A DNA stretch of 35,329 nucleotides from Clostridia bacterium (GTDB taxonomy: Bacteria > Bacillota > Clostridia > Oscillospirales > Acutalibacteraceae). A model generated the notes under the pieces. That model was not told the origin of the DNA. It made no database searches and was given only the letters and a program-made list of their open reading frames with translations. Made by a program: the position numbers and the translations under genes. Positions 1 to 7,584 of the stretch are shown piece by piece; the first letter of the stretch is position 1, and each line of letters begins with the position of its first letter. The stretch lies in assembly GCA_017465825.1 (NCBI GenBank), contig JAFTVI010000010.1, forward strand, positions 1-35,329. Direction: 5' to 3'.

Positions 1-94
1 CTTTCATTTGCTTCTGCACGACTTTGTTCTGTTTGGTGCTTCGTGCCTGCGGATCAATGTTGCCGTAATAAAATTCTTCTATGAATTTGCCCAT
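1..94 (-). CDS. Small conserved-type protein, N-terminus only (runs off the window)
   Basis: Only the first 31 codons are inside the window, beginning MGKFIEEFYYGNIDPQ. The start is supported by a strong AGGAGGT site at 101-107 (read on the minus strand). A plausible promoter lies upstream on the same strand (TCGACT at 147-152, 17-nt spacer, TACAAT at 124-129). The opening resembles small proteins of DUF6809 type that are common in accessory regions of Clostridia. That family link is from memory and rests on few residues. The 3' end is outside the window, so length and function cannot be judged. Confidence 0.6.
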   Translation of the reverse strand, partial: MGKFIEEFYYGNIDPQARSTKQNKVVQKQMK

Positions 95-234
95 ATTGTT
101 ACCTCCTTTGATTTTCTACCATAATTGTACTCAAAGGCGGTGTAATAGTCGAATGTACCGCATAAAACAGAAAAAGGGCAAAAGAAAAGAGAGAGCCGAA
201 ACTTCTCTCAATTCTCTTGCTCTTCGCAATGCTC

Positions 235-264
235 GTACCTTTAAGTTATTGTCCTTAAGGGTAC
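235..264. repeat. Inverted repeat, 11-bp arms
   Basis: Arms at 235-245 and 254-264 (GTACCTTTAAG and CTTAAGGGTAC) pair along their full length with one G-U, around an 8-nt loop. No T-tract follows directly on either strand, so it is not a clear terminator. It lies between the partial gene at 1-94 and the gene remnant at 297-540. No gene is visible in 95-296. Confidence 0.5.
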
Positions 265-296
265 GATGCATTCCCTGACGCTTTTTTGGCTAATAT

Positions 297-540
297 TTAC
301 TTTTGCTCTGTCATATCGACAATTGATTTTAATTCAAAAATGTCACCGATATTTTTGAAGCAATATAAATTGTTGTATGTATAAGATCTGATTTTTGAAG
401 TGTTTTCAAAAAATAGTTTGCCCTGCTCGTACAAAATAGCACTTTCTGCGTGGTCGATTATCTCATCAATATGCGTGGTCGATTATCTCATCAATATTTG
501 TGTGGGGATAAATAATTTTTCCTATTCTGACTTTTCGCTT
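297..540 (-). pseudogene. Remnant of a protein-coding gene, interrupted by a 25-bp tandem duplication
   Basis: On the minus strand, 472-297 reads as an uninterrupted 3' coding end that finishes ...ELKSIVDMTEQK and TAA, with no start codon. A perfect 25-bp duplication (448-472 and 473-497) shifts the frame. If one copy is removed, the frame continues upstream through KIIYPHTNIDEII to about 540, where it overlaps the end of the reductase gene and meets a stop. The composition looks like real protein, but I do not recognise the family. This is most simply a decayed gene whose 5' part was lost. Confidence 0.45.
448..497. repeat. 25-bp perfect tandem duplication (two copies)
   Basis: The unit starting GCGTGGTCGATTATCTC occurs at 448-472 and again, without a gap or mismatch, at 473-497. 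Because 25 is not a multiple of three, the duplication breaks the minus-strand reading frame running through it. The lack of any difference between the copies suggests a recent replication-slippage event, or an assembly error. Confidence 0.95.
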
Positions 541-1319
541 TTAATAGCTTCATCCAAAGTGAGAGCATCTTCCCATTTGATTACAACATTATTATTTGAA
601 GCTCTTTCTCCTTTTTTCAGATAGTTTAAAACAACAACATTATTTTCAATTTTGGCGTTGACTATTTCAAAGTTTGAGAGTGCACTGTCAGCAAATAAAG
701 GCTTGTCATCCTTTTCAGCTACAACAGGTGCAACAATAAGACTTAACTCGTCAATAGCATCTGCCCTCTGGAAAAATCCGTTCACAATGCTGCCGCCCTC
801 TAAAAGCAAAGTTTCGCAACCTATAATATTTTTTAGTTTGAAAAGTGCAAATTCAACATCGATTTCGGTTTTGCCTGCGAATATGTAGGGGATTTCCATA
901 CTTTTGAGATAACCTAAATAACGCGCGTCAACTTGTTCGGTCAGCACTTCAATAATTTGTGCTCCGTTATACCCCGGATCCACGTCGGGGTCAATGATTT
1001 TGTTGGATTCCCAGCCGAGCTTGCCTTTAGGGTCAAAAGCTACAGCATAAAAACCTGACATATCATCAAGTATGAAATCCATTTTTAAATCCATATCGTG
1101 ATGTACCGGTTCATAGCGGGACAAATCAGGATAGTATCCGCCGGTGAAACTGCCTTCCATAGTGACACGACCGCAGATGAATCCGTTCGATTTCAGATTT
1201 CGGTTAATATCATAATAGATCTCACAAGCATCTGCACACTCAGGGGTAGATAAAAAATCACCTGTAACCTTTCCGTCAAGAGAGGTTACCATATGACAAA
1301 TAATATAAGGTCTGTTCAT
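522..1319 (-). CDS. RibD C-terminal / dihydrofolate-reductase-family protein
   Basis: A 265-residue cytoplasmic protein that opens with RPYIICHMVTSLDGK, the N-terminal strand and SxDGK-type signature of the RibD-C/DHFR superfamily. A GRVTMEG segment follows near residue 50 and LLLEGGSIVNG near 175, the usual NADPH-binding features. Family members reduce pteridine-like or pyrimidine substrates with NADPH. No RibD deaminase domain and no other riboflavin genes are present, so the substrate is open. The 3' end overlaps the decayed frame at 297-540. The toxin-antitoxin pair begins only 20 bp upstream on the same strand, so the three genes may be co-transcribed from the promoter at 2157-2185. Confidence 0.8.
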   Translation of the reverse strand: MNRPYIICHMVTSLDGKVTGDFLSTPECADACEIYYDINRNLKSNGFICGRVTMEGSFTGGYYPDLSRYEPVHHDMDLKMDFILDDMSGFYAVAFDPKGKLGWESNKIIDPDVDPGYNGAQIIEVLTEQVDARYLGYLKSMEIPYIFAGKTEIDVEFALFKLKNIIGCETLLLEGGSIVNGFFQRADAIDELSLIVAPVVAEKDDKPLFADSALSNFEIVNAKIENNVVVLNYLKKGERASNNNVVIKWEDALTLDEAIKSEKSE

Positions 1320-1339
1320 TTTAATACCTCTGCAAATTT

Positions 1340-1672
1340 TTATTCATCGGATAACAGTTCAAGCAAATCAGGAATATCATTTTTTAATGTTTCATACACG
1401 ATATTCAAATCAACATTGCCGTAATCGTGAACAATACGATTTCTGAAACCGTATACAGCATTCCACGGAACATAAGCGTGCTTTTCTTTGTATTTGTCTG
1501 ATAATATCCTGCTGTTTTCCGATATCTGAATCATACGGAACAGCATAGAATCCAATAAGATCTCGTTTGCATTCAGTTCATCAATATCAACATTCTGCAT
1601 CTGTGTTGTGACAAAATTCAGGTCTTTTATGATTTTTTGAACATAGTAATTGTCTGTTTTTATATTATCCAT
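1340..1672 (-). CDS. hepT: HepT-like toxin, HEPN-family (DUF86)
   Basis: A 110-residue, all-helical protein. Near residues 82-89 it carries RNRIVHDY, the R-x4-H-x-Y signature of HEPN-family HepT proteins. HepT toxins are ribonucleases or tRNA-targeting enzymes that are neutralised when the partner MntA nucleotidyltransferase adds AMP groups to the tyrosine of this motif. The gene overlaps the upstream antitoxin by 8 bp, which fits a co-translated pair. Arginine, histidine and tyrosine of the motif are all present, so the toxin appears intact. The length is typical for the family. Confidence 0.85.
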   Translation of the reverse strand: MDNIKTDNYYVQKIIKDLNFVTTQMQNVDIDELNANEILLDSMLFRMIQISENSRILSDKYKEKHAYVPWNAVYGFRNRIVHDYGNVDLNIVYETLKNDIPDLLELLSDE

Positions 1673-2138
1673 AAATTTTTACCCCATCTTTAAGTATTTC
1701 TTCCATCAGGTCGATGTTATCTCTAAGCTGATTAACATCAAGAACATCAACCTTTTTATGCAAAGCACTGCGGATTTCTTCCACCAATCCGTAAAACTTC
1801 AATCCCTTTACATTTACGGAAATCAATAAATCCACATCACTGACAGGAGTTGCTTTTCCTTTTGCATAAGAACCGAAAAGATAACAGTAATTCACGTCGT
1901 AATTTTCAAACACCTTGGAGCATTTTTCTATAATGTCATTCATTTCAAGAATGCCGTGTTCTTCATCAATAACATTTGTTTTTTTCAGAATATCAAAAAT
2001 GTAGTTGTATTTTATTGTATCTGCCTTTTCAGGCTGATTTTCATAGGATTTATATGACCGCAAAGAAATGCCGACTAAATCAGCAACCTGCTGTTGTGTC
2101 ATTTTTTTTTCAATTCTTAAGCTTTTCAGTTTGCTCAT
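1665..2138 (-). CDS. mntA: MntA-type nucleotidyltransferase antitoxin fused to an N-terminal XRE domain
   Basis: The 157-residue protein starts at MSKLKSLR, because GGAGGTGC lies just upstream. An in-frame start 39 nt earlier would fall at or before the transcription start. Residues 1-50 form an XRE helix-turn-helix (MTQQQVADLVGISLRSYKSYE). Residues 65-157 form a minimal nucleotidyltransferase with the GS-x10-DxD signature (LFGSYAKGKATPVSDVDLL). Known MntA enzymes AMPylate the HepT toxin. The fusion suggests that this antitoxin also represses its own operon, and two matching palindromes lie in its promoter. It overlaps hepT by 8 bp. Confidence 0.85.
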   Translation of the reverse strand: MSKLKSLRIEKKMTQQQVADLVGISLRSYKSYENQPEKADTIKYNYIFDILKKTNVIDEEHGILEMNDIIEKCSKVFENYDVNYCYLFGSYAKGKATPVSDVDLLISVNVKGLKFYGLVEEIRSALHKKVDVLDVNQLRDNIDLMEEILKDGVKIYG

Positions 2139-2156
2139 ATTTGCACCTCCGAAATT

Positions 2157-2185
2157 ATTATAGTGCAAAATTTGCACTTTGTCAA
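2157..2185 (-). promoter_or_regulatory. Consensus promoter of the mntA-hepT operon
   Basis: On the minus strand a perfect TTGACA (2185-2180) and a perfect TATAAT (2162-2157) are separated by exactly 17 nt. The predicted start is about 12 nt before the ribosome site, giving a very short leader. Almost the whole spacer is a 17-bp palindrome, so a bound repressor would exclude RNA polymerase. Confidence 0.85.
2162..2178. promoter_or_regulatory. Operator 1 of the mntA-hepT promoter
   Basis: The palindrome AGTGCAAAATTTGCACT is symmetric around a central A at 2170 and fills the -35/-10 spacer. A second copy is centred 31 bp away, close to three helical turns, so two dimers would bind the same face of the DNA. 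The XRE domain of the antitoxin is the likely ligand (inference). Confidence 0.75.
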
Positions 2186-2192
2186 TAATTGA

Positions 2193-2209
2193 TGTGCAAA
2201 ATTTACACT
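2193..2209. promoter_or_regulatory. Operator 2 of the mntA-hepT promoter
   Basis: TGTGCAAAATTTACACT is an imperfect second copy of the palindrome at 2162-2178, centred at 2201, just upstream of the -35 element. The spacing and similarity suggest cooperative binding. Confidence 0.7.
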
Positions 2210-2297
2210 TTTGTATTTGACGATAATATTATCTGCAATTACAGATTTATTATTTTTGTAACCGGATAACCGTTTGCATCATCTCTGTTGAAATATA

Positions 2298-2344
2298 AAT
2301 TAGGGAACAAACCGGCTGTAAAAAGTACAGTTTGTTCTCTAAAA
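2298..2344. promoter_or_regulatory. 47-bp inverted-repeat element, copy A
   Basis: Left arm AATTAGGGAACA (2298-2309), 23-nt gap, right arm TGTTCTCTAAAA (2333-2344). Arm sequence, arm length and gap are nearly the same as in the two elements in front of the Fic-family gene at 9586-9632 and 9641-9687. It lies about 110 bp upstream of the DUF2935 gene in a 313-bp stretch otherwise without coding sequence. It is a probable protein-binding site; the regulator is unknown. Confidence 0.65.
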
Positions 2345-2426
2345 TATTTCAATTATCGGCGGTGTTTTTGGATTGCTTCTATGTAACAGCGGTATTTCCT
2401 TATGCATATATTATAGTGCAACAAGT

Positions 2427-2446
2427 GCTATAATTTTTATGGAGGG
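2427..2446 (+). promoter_or_regulatory. Extended -10 and ribosome site of the DUF2935 gene
   Basis: TGCTATAAT (2426-2434) is an extended -10 element with no good -35 element. GGAGGG at 2441-2446 lies six bases before the ATG at 2452. The predicted transcript start falls near 2441, giving an unusually short leader. ATTATAG (2411-2417) and CTATAAT (2428-2434) form an inverted pair over this promoter. Confidence 0.5.
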
Positions 2447-2451
2447 AAACT

Positions 2452-3363
2452 ATGCAAACAGATAAATATATAACCAAATCTCTGGAGCTTCATTTGTTTT
2501 TCGGGCGAATTATGAAGGAGCATTCGCTGTTTCTTGAGGCGGGTTTTACCGGTGCTGACAAGGATTGCGCAAAGCAGGCGGAGTTCTTCAAAAATGAATT
2601 TGAAAAATTGCTGTGTGATGCGGTAATGCTCAGTGACGGTGTTGTCAGACAGAAGGTGCTTGATTCGGGTGAAATCGTTACCGAATTTACCTGCGAAGCC
2701 GAGAAACAGACAGAATGCTTTACGGGAATAGCCATTGACAAAGCGATTACGGAAAAGGAGCTCAGACTCGGCGGCAACAGCTGTCAGCATATGAGCCGTG
2801 AGGAGCTGTGCAGACAGGTAAAACAGCTCAACACTACCGCACTTAAGCTGCTGGACGGTCTTATATGCTTTAAAGAAAGCATACTCAACAAGGTGCTCTG
2901 CTGTGAGATGTTCACTATGAACTATCCGCTACTTATCGAGCACATTATCAGGGAAGCCAAGCTCTACCGTGAATATGCCATTATTCTTGAAAAGACCTGC
3001 GACTTGTCCGACGGCGTTATGAAAGAAACGGAGTGTTTCTGGAATCAGATTATGATGGAGCACGCACAGTTTATAAGAGGATTGCTCGATCCCACGGAAA
3101 AGGAGCTTTTCTGTGTGGCGGACGGCTTTGCAAACGATTACTGCGAACTGCTCAAACAATGCAATTGCGCTCACGACAAAACACTGACGGCGGAATCTCT
3201 TGAAGAAACGATAAAATTCAGAGATTTCAAGCGGGCAGGAACAAAGGGCATCGAAAACTGCGAGATCCGCTCGGTGATTCTGCCGCTGCTTGCAGACCAC
3301 GTACTGCGTGAAGCAAATCACTATATAAGATTGCTGGAAAACAGCAAACAGAATAAATGCTAA
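2452..3363 (+). CDS. DUF2935 domain protein (two ferritin-like helical bundles)
   Basis: This 303-residue helical protein has a duplicated layout. ELHLFFGRIMKEHSLFLEAG near residue 12 is echoed by FWNQIMMEHAQFIRGLLDPTEKEL near 196. Each half ends with a similar helix (EHIIREAKLYREYAIILE and DHVLREANHYIRLLE). Conserved Glu/His pairs sit where ferritin-like bundles bind metal. DUF2935 proteins occur in Bacilli and Clostridia; no firm function is known to me. The gene stands alone and is followed by a hairpin terminator. Its coding sequence is visibly more GC-rich than the flanking DNA. Confidence 0.8.
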   Translation: MQTDKYITKSLELHLFFGRIMKEHSLFLEAGFTGADKDCAKQAEFFKNEFEKLLCDAVMLSDGVVRQKVLDSGEIVTEFTCEAEKQTECFTGIAIDKAITEKELRLGGNSCQHMSREELCRQVKQLNTTALKLLDGLICFKESILNKVLCCEMFTMNYPLLIEHIIREAKLYREYAIILEKTCDLSDGVMKETECFWNQIMMEHAQFIRGLLDPTEKELFCVADGFANDYCELLKQCNCAHDKTLTAESLEETIKFRDFKRAGTKGIENCEIRSVILPLLADHVLREANHYIRLLENSKQNKC

Positions 3364-3377
3364 AATAATTTGGCACT

Positions 3378-3415
3378 GCCTCACTTATGTTGTGTATAGG
3401 TGAGGCGGTAGTTTT
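3378..3415 (+). terminator. Terminator after the DUF2935 gene
   Basis: GCCTCAC (3378-3384) pairs with GTGAGGC (3400-3406) around a 15-nt loop. GGTAGTTTT follows. The hairpin begins 14 bp after the stop codon. Confidence 0.6.
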
Positions 3416-3425
3416 ATATCAGCTA

Positions 3426-3674
3426 TTATTCCTCGTCTTCTTCAAATGAATAGTCATTTAATTCATCAAAATCAAGAAATTCAGATAATGTCATATTGAA
3501 AGCAATGGCGATTTTATGCAAAGTTTTAACTCTCGGATTTTTGGTTAAACCTCTGACAATATTATCAAGAGTTGACTGCTTAACATCGCTCATTGTTGCA
3601 AGTTTGTTTATTGCAATTCCACGTTGCTTGCAAAGACTTCGTATGCGCTTTATATAAATATCGGAATATTCCAT
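3426..3674 (-). CDS. Small XRE-family transcriptional regulator
   Basis: An 82-residue protein starting at MEYSDIYIKRIRSLC. That ATG has GAGGTG 8 nt upstream; the earlier ATG lies inside an operator. It is essentially one Cro/C1-type helix-turn-helix (INKLATMSDVKQSTLDNIVRG, residues about 24-44) with an acidic tail (DYSFEEDEE). Three copies of a TTACCC-N6-GGGTAA palindrome lie directly upstream, which suggests tight autoregulation. The gene converges on DUF2935. Confidence 0.8.
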   Translation of the reverse strand: MEYSDIYIKRIRSLCKQRGIAINKLATMSDVKQSTLDNIVRGLTKNPRVKTLHKIAIAFNMTLSEFLDFDELNDYSFEEDEE

Positions 3675-3696
3675 TATTCGCACCTCATAATTACAA

Positions 3697-3714
3697 TTAC
3701 CCATTTATGGGTTA
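3697..3714. promoter_or_regulatory. XRE operator a
   Basis: TTACCCATTTATGGGTTA, the copy nearest the XRE gene. It would overlap the -10 of a candidate minus-strand promoter (TTGCAA, 17-nt spacer, CATAAA). The three copies are centred 48 and 49 bp apart. Confidence 0.75.
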
Positions 3715-3744
3715 GTATTATGATAATTGCAAAAAAAGGATGTT

Positions 3745-3762
3745 TTACCCGAATACGGGTTG
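3745..3762. promoter_or_regulatory. XRE operator b
   Basis: TTACCCGAATACGGGTTG, the middle copy. Its right end overlaps the -35 element of a plus-strand promoter (TTGACT at 3760-3765). Confidence 0.7.
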
Positions 3763-3788
3763 ACTTTTTGATATAATTGTAATAAAAT
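3760..3788 (+). promoter_or_regulatory. Plus-strand promoter between XRE operators
   Basis: TTGACT (3760-3765), 17-nt spacer, TAAAAT (3783-3788). It points away from the XRE gene into DNA that holds only a 16-codon ORF (3804-3854, MGNATLSDLFDRYTHN) with no ribosome site. The original target gene may have been lost, or the product may be an RNA. Confidence 0.5.
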
Positions 3789-3793
3789 TATAA

Positions 3794-3811
3794 TTACCCG
3801 TTTATGGGTAA
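3794..3811. promoter_or_regulatory. XRE operator c
   Basis: TTACCCGTTTATGGGTAA, the most nearly perfect copy. It covers the predicted start site of the plus-strand promoter at 3760-3788. Confidence 0.75.
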
Positions 3812-3911
3812 TGCAACTTTATCAGATCTTTTTGACCGCTATACACACAATTGATTCAGTATGTTTTATCCATACATTTTATATTTATGCGATAGTGATG
3901 TCAAAAGATAC

Positions 3912-3936
3912 ACCCCATCGGTTTTGCCGATGGGGT
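3912..3936 (-). terminator. Terminator after mfd
   Basis: A perfect 9-bp stem, CCCCATCGG (3913-3921) with CCGATGGGG (3927-3935), plus one flanking A-T pair. It lies just past the mfd stop. On the minus strand it is followed by TGTATCTTTT, a modest U-tract. Confidence 0.7.
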
Positions 3937-3943
3937 AACGTTG

Positions 3944-6900
3944 TTATATATTCTCATTTGCGCCCATATTGAGCAGTTTCATTACGAGTCGCAGGAGCTC
4001 AAACACGTCTTCGCCCTTTGCAAGTTTTACGGAGAAGTAGGGTTTGCCCGTCACATTTACGACCACTCTGTTGCGCATTGATTTAAGCAATGGTAGCAGC
4101 TTTTCCGACGATATTGTGTTGCAGAAAAACAGCACTCTGTCATCATTCTGCCTGATATGGTGGATGTTGTGCTTTATTGCGGAATTCCTTATCAGCGAAA
4201 CGGAGATAAGTCCCTTTACGCTTTCGGGCGGCTCACCGTAACGGTCAACAAGCTCGTCGAGCACATCCTCAGCATCGCTTTCACTGCGTATAGATGCAAT
4301 CCGCCTGTACATAGCAAGCCTCTGCGGTACACTGTCCATATATCTTTCGGGGATGTGAGCGTCAATGGTAAGGTCGATAAGACACTCGGGCTCGTCTTTT
4401 TTCTCCTCGTGAGTCTGCTCCGCAATAACCGCCTCGGACAGCATCTCAAGGTACATATCGTAGCCGACAGCCTCAAGGTGTCCGTGCTGTTTTGCACCTA
4501 ACAGGTTTCCTGCACCGCGGATTTCGAGGTCTTTCATCGCAATTTTAAAGCCCGAACCGAATTCGGTGTATTCCCTTATCGCATTGAGCCTTTTCTGTGC
4601 GATTTCGGTAAGATTTTTACCGCTCCTGAACGTGAAATACGCAAAGGCTCTGCGTGATGACCTGCCCACGCGTCCTCGTATCTGGTGGAGCTGTGCAAGT
4701 CCCATACAGTCCGCGTTTTCGATGATAAGCGTGTTTACGTTCGGAATATCAACGCCTGTTTCGATAATCGTGGTGCATACGAGAATGTTAATTTCGCCCT
4801 CGAGCATCTGCCGCCATACTTCGCTCAGCTCGGTTTCCGACATTTTGCCGTGAGCTATGCCGATGTTGGCATCGGGAATCTTTTCGTGAATCTCTGCGGC
4901 AATTTCGTCGATATCCTCAACTCTGTTGTGGAGATAGTAGACCTGACCGCCTCTGCGAAGCTCCTTTTCCATAGCCTCGGCAAGAATTCCCATATCGTGC
5001 TCCATAACATAGGACTGAATGGGCAGTCTGTCGAGAGGTGCCTCTTCAATGACCGACATATCGCGGATGCCCGTCATTGCCATATTGAGCGTTCGGGGAA
5101 TAGGCGTTGCGGAGAGTGTGAGCACATCAACGCCGGGGAATGCGGTTTTGAATTTTTCCTTTTGAGCAACACCGAATCGCTGTTCCTCGTCGATGATAAC
5201 AAGACCTAAATCCTTGAATTTGATGTCCTTTGATATGATTCTGTGAGTGCCTACGAGCACATCAATACTGCCGTTCTTAACGTCTTTTATGATTTTTGTC
5301 TGCTGCTTGGTGTTTCGGAAACGGGAAAGCATTTCAATATTTACGGGGAAGCCCTCAAAACGGCGCAGAATGGTGCGGTAATGCTGTAACGCGAGAATGG
5401 TTGTGGGTACGAGAATGGCACACTGCTTGCCGTCTGCTATACATTTGAATGCGGCTCTGAGTGCAACCTCGGTTTTGCCGAAGCCGACGTCACCGCACAG
5501 AAGTCTGTCCATAGGATGGGGTTTTTCCATATCCTGCTTGATTTCATAAATGCACCTGAGCTGGTCGTCCGTTTCGTCGTATTCAAAACGCCGTTCAAAG
5601 TCGCTCTGCATATCAATGTCGGGAGAGAAAGGATAGCCTTCCGTTTTCTGTCTTGTTGCGTAGAGCTGTAAAAGCTCCTGCGCCATATCCTTGACTGCAC
5701 CTTTGACACGGCTTTTTGTCTTTTCCCAGTCTGCCGTTGAGCCTAATTTGTTCAGCTTGACGGCTTTGCCCGTGTCCTCGTGAGGACCGATATATTTTGA
5801 AACGAGGTCAAGCTGTGAAACGGGAACGTAAAGCACATCCGAGCCCCTGTATTTTATTTTGATGTAGTCCTTTGTTACGCCTGAGAACGTGACCTTTTCA
5901 ATGCAGTCAAACACACCTATGCCGTAACGCTTGTGAACTACGTAATCGCCTTTCTGTAATTCCTCGATAGAATGCAGACCGCTGCTGATATCGTGGAATT
6001 TCTTTTTGCCCGATGTGCGTTTGATGCCCTCTGTTTTGTATCTGCCGTAGGTGACGACTTTGATTTTGTCGGCAGGGTAATCCATACCGAAGGACAACGC
6101 GCCTGCAACGATATTCACCGTGCCGCTGAGGAATACGCCCGGCATTGCGGGGAAGTAGTTTGCAGGGAAACCCTCATCGTTAAGGTCTGTGCAAAGGCTC
6201 TGTGCATTTTTCTGGGTGCCTGCAAGCACAATTACAGTGTAGCCTTTGGGGATGTCGGGGCGCAGATCGTCACGCAGAACGGTGATTGAGCCTTCCCAGG
6301 GGGAATTCTGACGGACGTTCATATTGACAAGCTCTTTGACGGGTGTGTCAAAAGAACCTCGGGCGAAGTTATCAAGATAAATTACACCCATCTGCTCGTA
6401 TTTTGAAACGATTTCGCTCCAGCTGATTGAAAATGAGTCAAGACCTTTGCAAAGCACGCCGTCCTCAAACATCATTTTGATGTCCTCATTGAGAAGCTGT
6501 GTTGCAGTTGCCGCCTTTTCTTTGATGTTTGATGATTCCGCCGCAAAAAGCAGACAGTCGGAGCAGTAATCAAAAATCGTGTCGCATTTGTCGTATGCGA
6601 GATTGAGATAGCGGTCATTGGAGTTAAGACGGACGCCCAGACGGAGATTTTCCGCATCCTCGTAAAGGCTTTCGCGGATTTTATCCTGTTTTTTGCTTTT
6701 TAATGAGGCGGCTAAATCTTCAATCTTCTTTGAAAAATCGGCATCATCCTCAAAAACGATTTCTGTTGCGGGAGTTATGCGTATTTCCTCGGCATTTTCA
6801 CCTCTGCGCTGTGAAATGGTATCGAAATATGCCATTGAATCAACGGTATCGCCCCAGAAATCAACACGCACGGGCATTTTTGAGTCGGGGGAGAAGAAGT

Positions 6901-7438
6901 CAAGCACAGAACCTCTGAGAGCAAACTGACCTTCACCCTCTACCATATCACTGCGCACATAGCCTGCGGCAACGAGAGCTTTTACAACTCTGTCAAGTGC
7001 TACCTCTGCGCCGTTTTTAACGGTTACTGACTTTTTTGAAAGTATCTCTTTGGGAATCGTATATTGCATAGCCGCTTCAACCGAGCAGACCACGGCATCA
7101 TAATCATTTTCGCACACAAGACCCAGCACGCCGAGGCGCTTTCTCTCGTATTCTCTTGAACGTGTTTCGGTGGAGTGAAAATTTCTGTCTGCGGCAGGGT
7201 AGAGGTATGCCTTCATTCCCATAGTGCATAAATCGGCGCAAAGCTTAGTTGCGGTTGCTTCGTCATTTGTAACCACAAGAGCTTTTTTATTGAGATTATC
7301 GCAAAGAGTGCTTATAAGATGCGCCTTGGGCGTAAGGCTCAGACCCAGAACGCCCATAGGAACACGGTTCTTTTTTATGCTTTCTTCAACAGAACGGTAT
7401 TCAGCATCGTTCTGCAATAATGATGAAAATGGTCTCAT
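3944..7438 (-). CDS. mfd: Transcription-repair coupling factor Mfd
   Basis: A 1164-residue translocase, full length for the family. It removes RNA polymerase stalled at DNA damage and recruits UvrA. The start MRPFSSLLQND is chosen for GGAGGAAATTT directly upstream, not the ATG 42 nt earlier. Residues 1-450 form the UvrB-like region. The CarD-like RNA-polymerase-interacting domain lies near 490-550 (GDYVVHKRYGIGVF). Helicase motifs follow: Walker A GDVGFGKT (649-656), DEEQ box (750-753), SATPIPRT (776-783), and a TRCF C-terminal domain with an ALRR/MYRR-type region. It is monocistronic, with a terminator after it. Confidence 0.97.
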   Translation of the reverse strand: MRPFSSLLQNDAEYRSVEESIKKNRVPMGVLGLSLTPKAHLISTLCDNLNKKALVVTNDEATATKLCADLCTMGMKAYLYPAADRNFHSTETRSREYERKRLGVLGLVCENDYDAVVCSVEAAMQYTIPKEILSKKSVTVKNGAEVALDRVVKALVAAGYVRSDMVEGEGQFALRGSVLDFFSPDSKMPVRVDFWGDTVDSMAYFDTISQRRGENAEEIRITPATEIVFEDDADFSKKIEDLAASLKSKKQDKIRESLYEDAENLRLGVRLNSNDRYLNLAYDKCDTIFDYCSDCLLFAAESSNIKEKAATATQLLNEDIKMMFEDGVLCKGLDSFSISWSEIVSKYEQMGVIYLDNFARGSFDTPVKELVNMNVRQNSPWEGSITVLRDDLRPDIPKGYTVIVLAGTQKNAQSLCTDLNDEGFPANYFPAMPGVFLSGTVNIVAGALSFGMDYPADKIKVVTYGRYKTEGIKRTSGKKKFHDISSGLHSIEELQKGDYVVHKRYGIGVFDCIEKVTFSGVTKDYIKIKYRGSDVLYVPVSQLDLVSKYIGPHEDTGKAVKLNKLGSTADWEKTKSRVKGAVKDMAQELLQLYATRQKTEGYPFSPDIDMQSDFERRFEYDETDDQLRCIYEIKQDMEKPHPMDRLLCGDVGFGKTEVALRAAFKCIADGKQCAILVPTTILALQHYRTILRRFEGFPVNIEMLSRFRNTKQQTKIIKDVKNGSIDVLVGTHRIISKDIKFKDLGLVIIDEEQRFGVAQKEKFKTAFPGVDVLTLSATPIPRTLNMAMTGIRDMSVIEEAPLDRLPIQSYVMEHDMGILAEAMEKELRRGGQVYYLHNRVEDIDEIAAEIHEKIPDANIGIAHGKMSETELSEVWRQMLEGEINILVCTTIIETGVDIPNVNTLIIENADCMGLAQLHQIRGRVGRSSRRAFAYFTFRSGKNLTEIAQKRLNAIREYTEFGSGFKIAMKDLEIRGAGNLLGAKQHGHLEAVGYDMYLEMLSEAVIAEQTHEEKKDEPECLIDLTIDAHIPERYMDSVPQRLAMYRRIASIRSESDAEDVLDELVDRYGEPPESVKGLISVSLIRNSAIKHNIHHIRQNDDRVLFFCNTISSEKLLPLLKSMRNRVVVNVTGKPYFSVKLAKGEDVFELLRLVMKLLNMGANENI

Positions 7439-7547
7439 AAATTTCCTCCGCAAACACGAGCGTCGGAAAGTGCCTTGCACGATCCGATGATAAATTTTAT
7501 TATATTGGGACTATTATTATACATTAAATAGCCGAAAAGTCAAGCAA

Positions 7548-7572
7548 AATGAGTAACAAACCGCTACTCATT
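7548..7572 (-). terminator. Hairpin after the TM2 gene
   Basis: AATGAGTA (7548-7555) pairs perfectly with TACTCATT (7565-7572) around a 9-nt loop. The tail on the minus strand is TTGCTTGACTTTT, so termination is likely but not strong. Confidence 0.4.
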
Positions 7573-7584
7573 CTGCCTGTTTGA

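Noticed and set aside
448-497. Tandem repeat as the start of a CRISPR array
   Set aside because: Two directly abutting copies without spacers and no cas genes nearby.
3912-3936. Hairpin as an operator of the XRE regulator
   Set aside because: It does not share the TTACCC-N6-GGGTAA pattern and lies right after the mfd stop, so a terminator explains it better.
4157-4501. Long plus-strand open frames opposite mfd (also 4685-5209 and 5972-6289)
   Set aside because: They lie wholly antisense to well-conserved mfd coding sequence, lack ribosome sites and have atypical composition.
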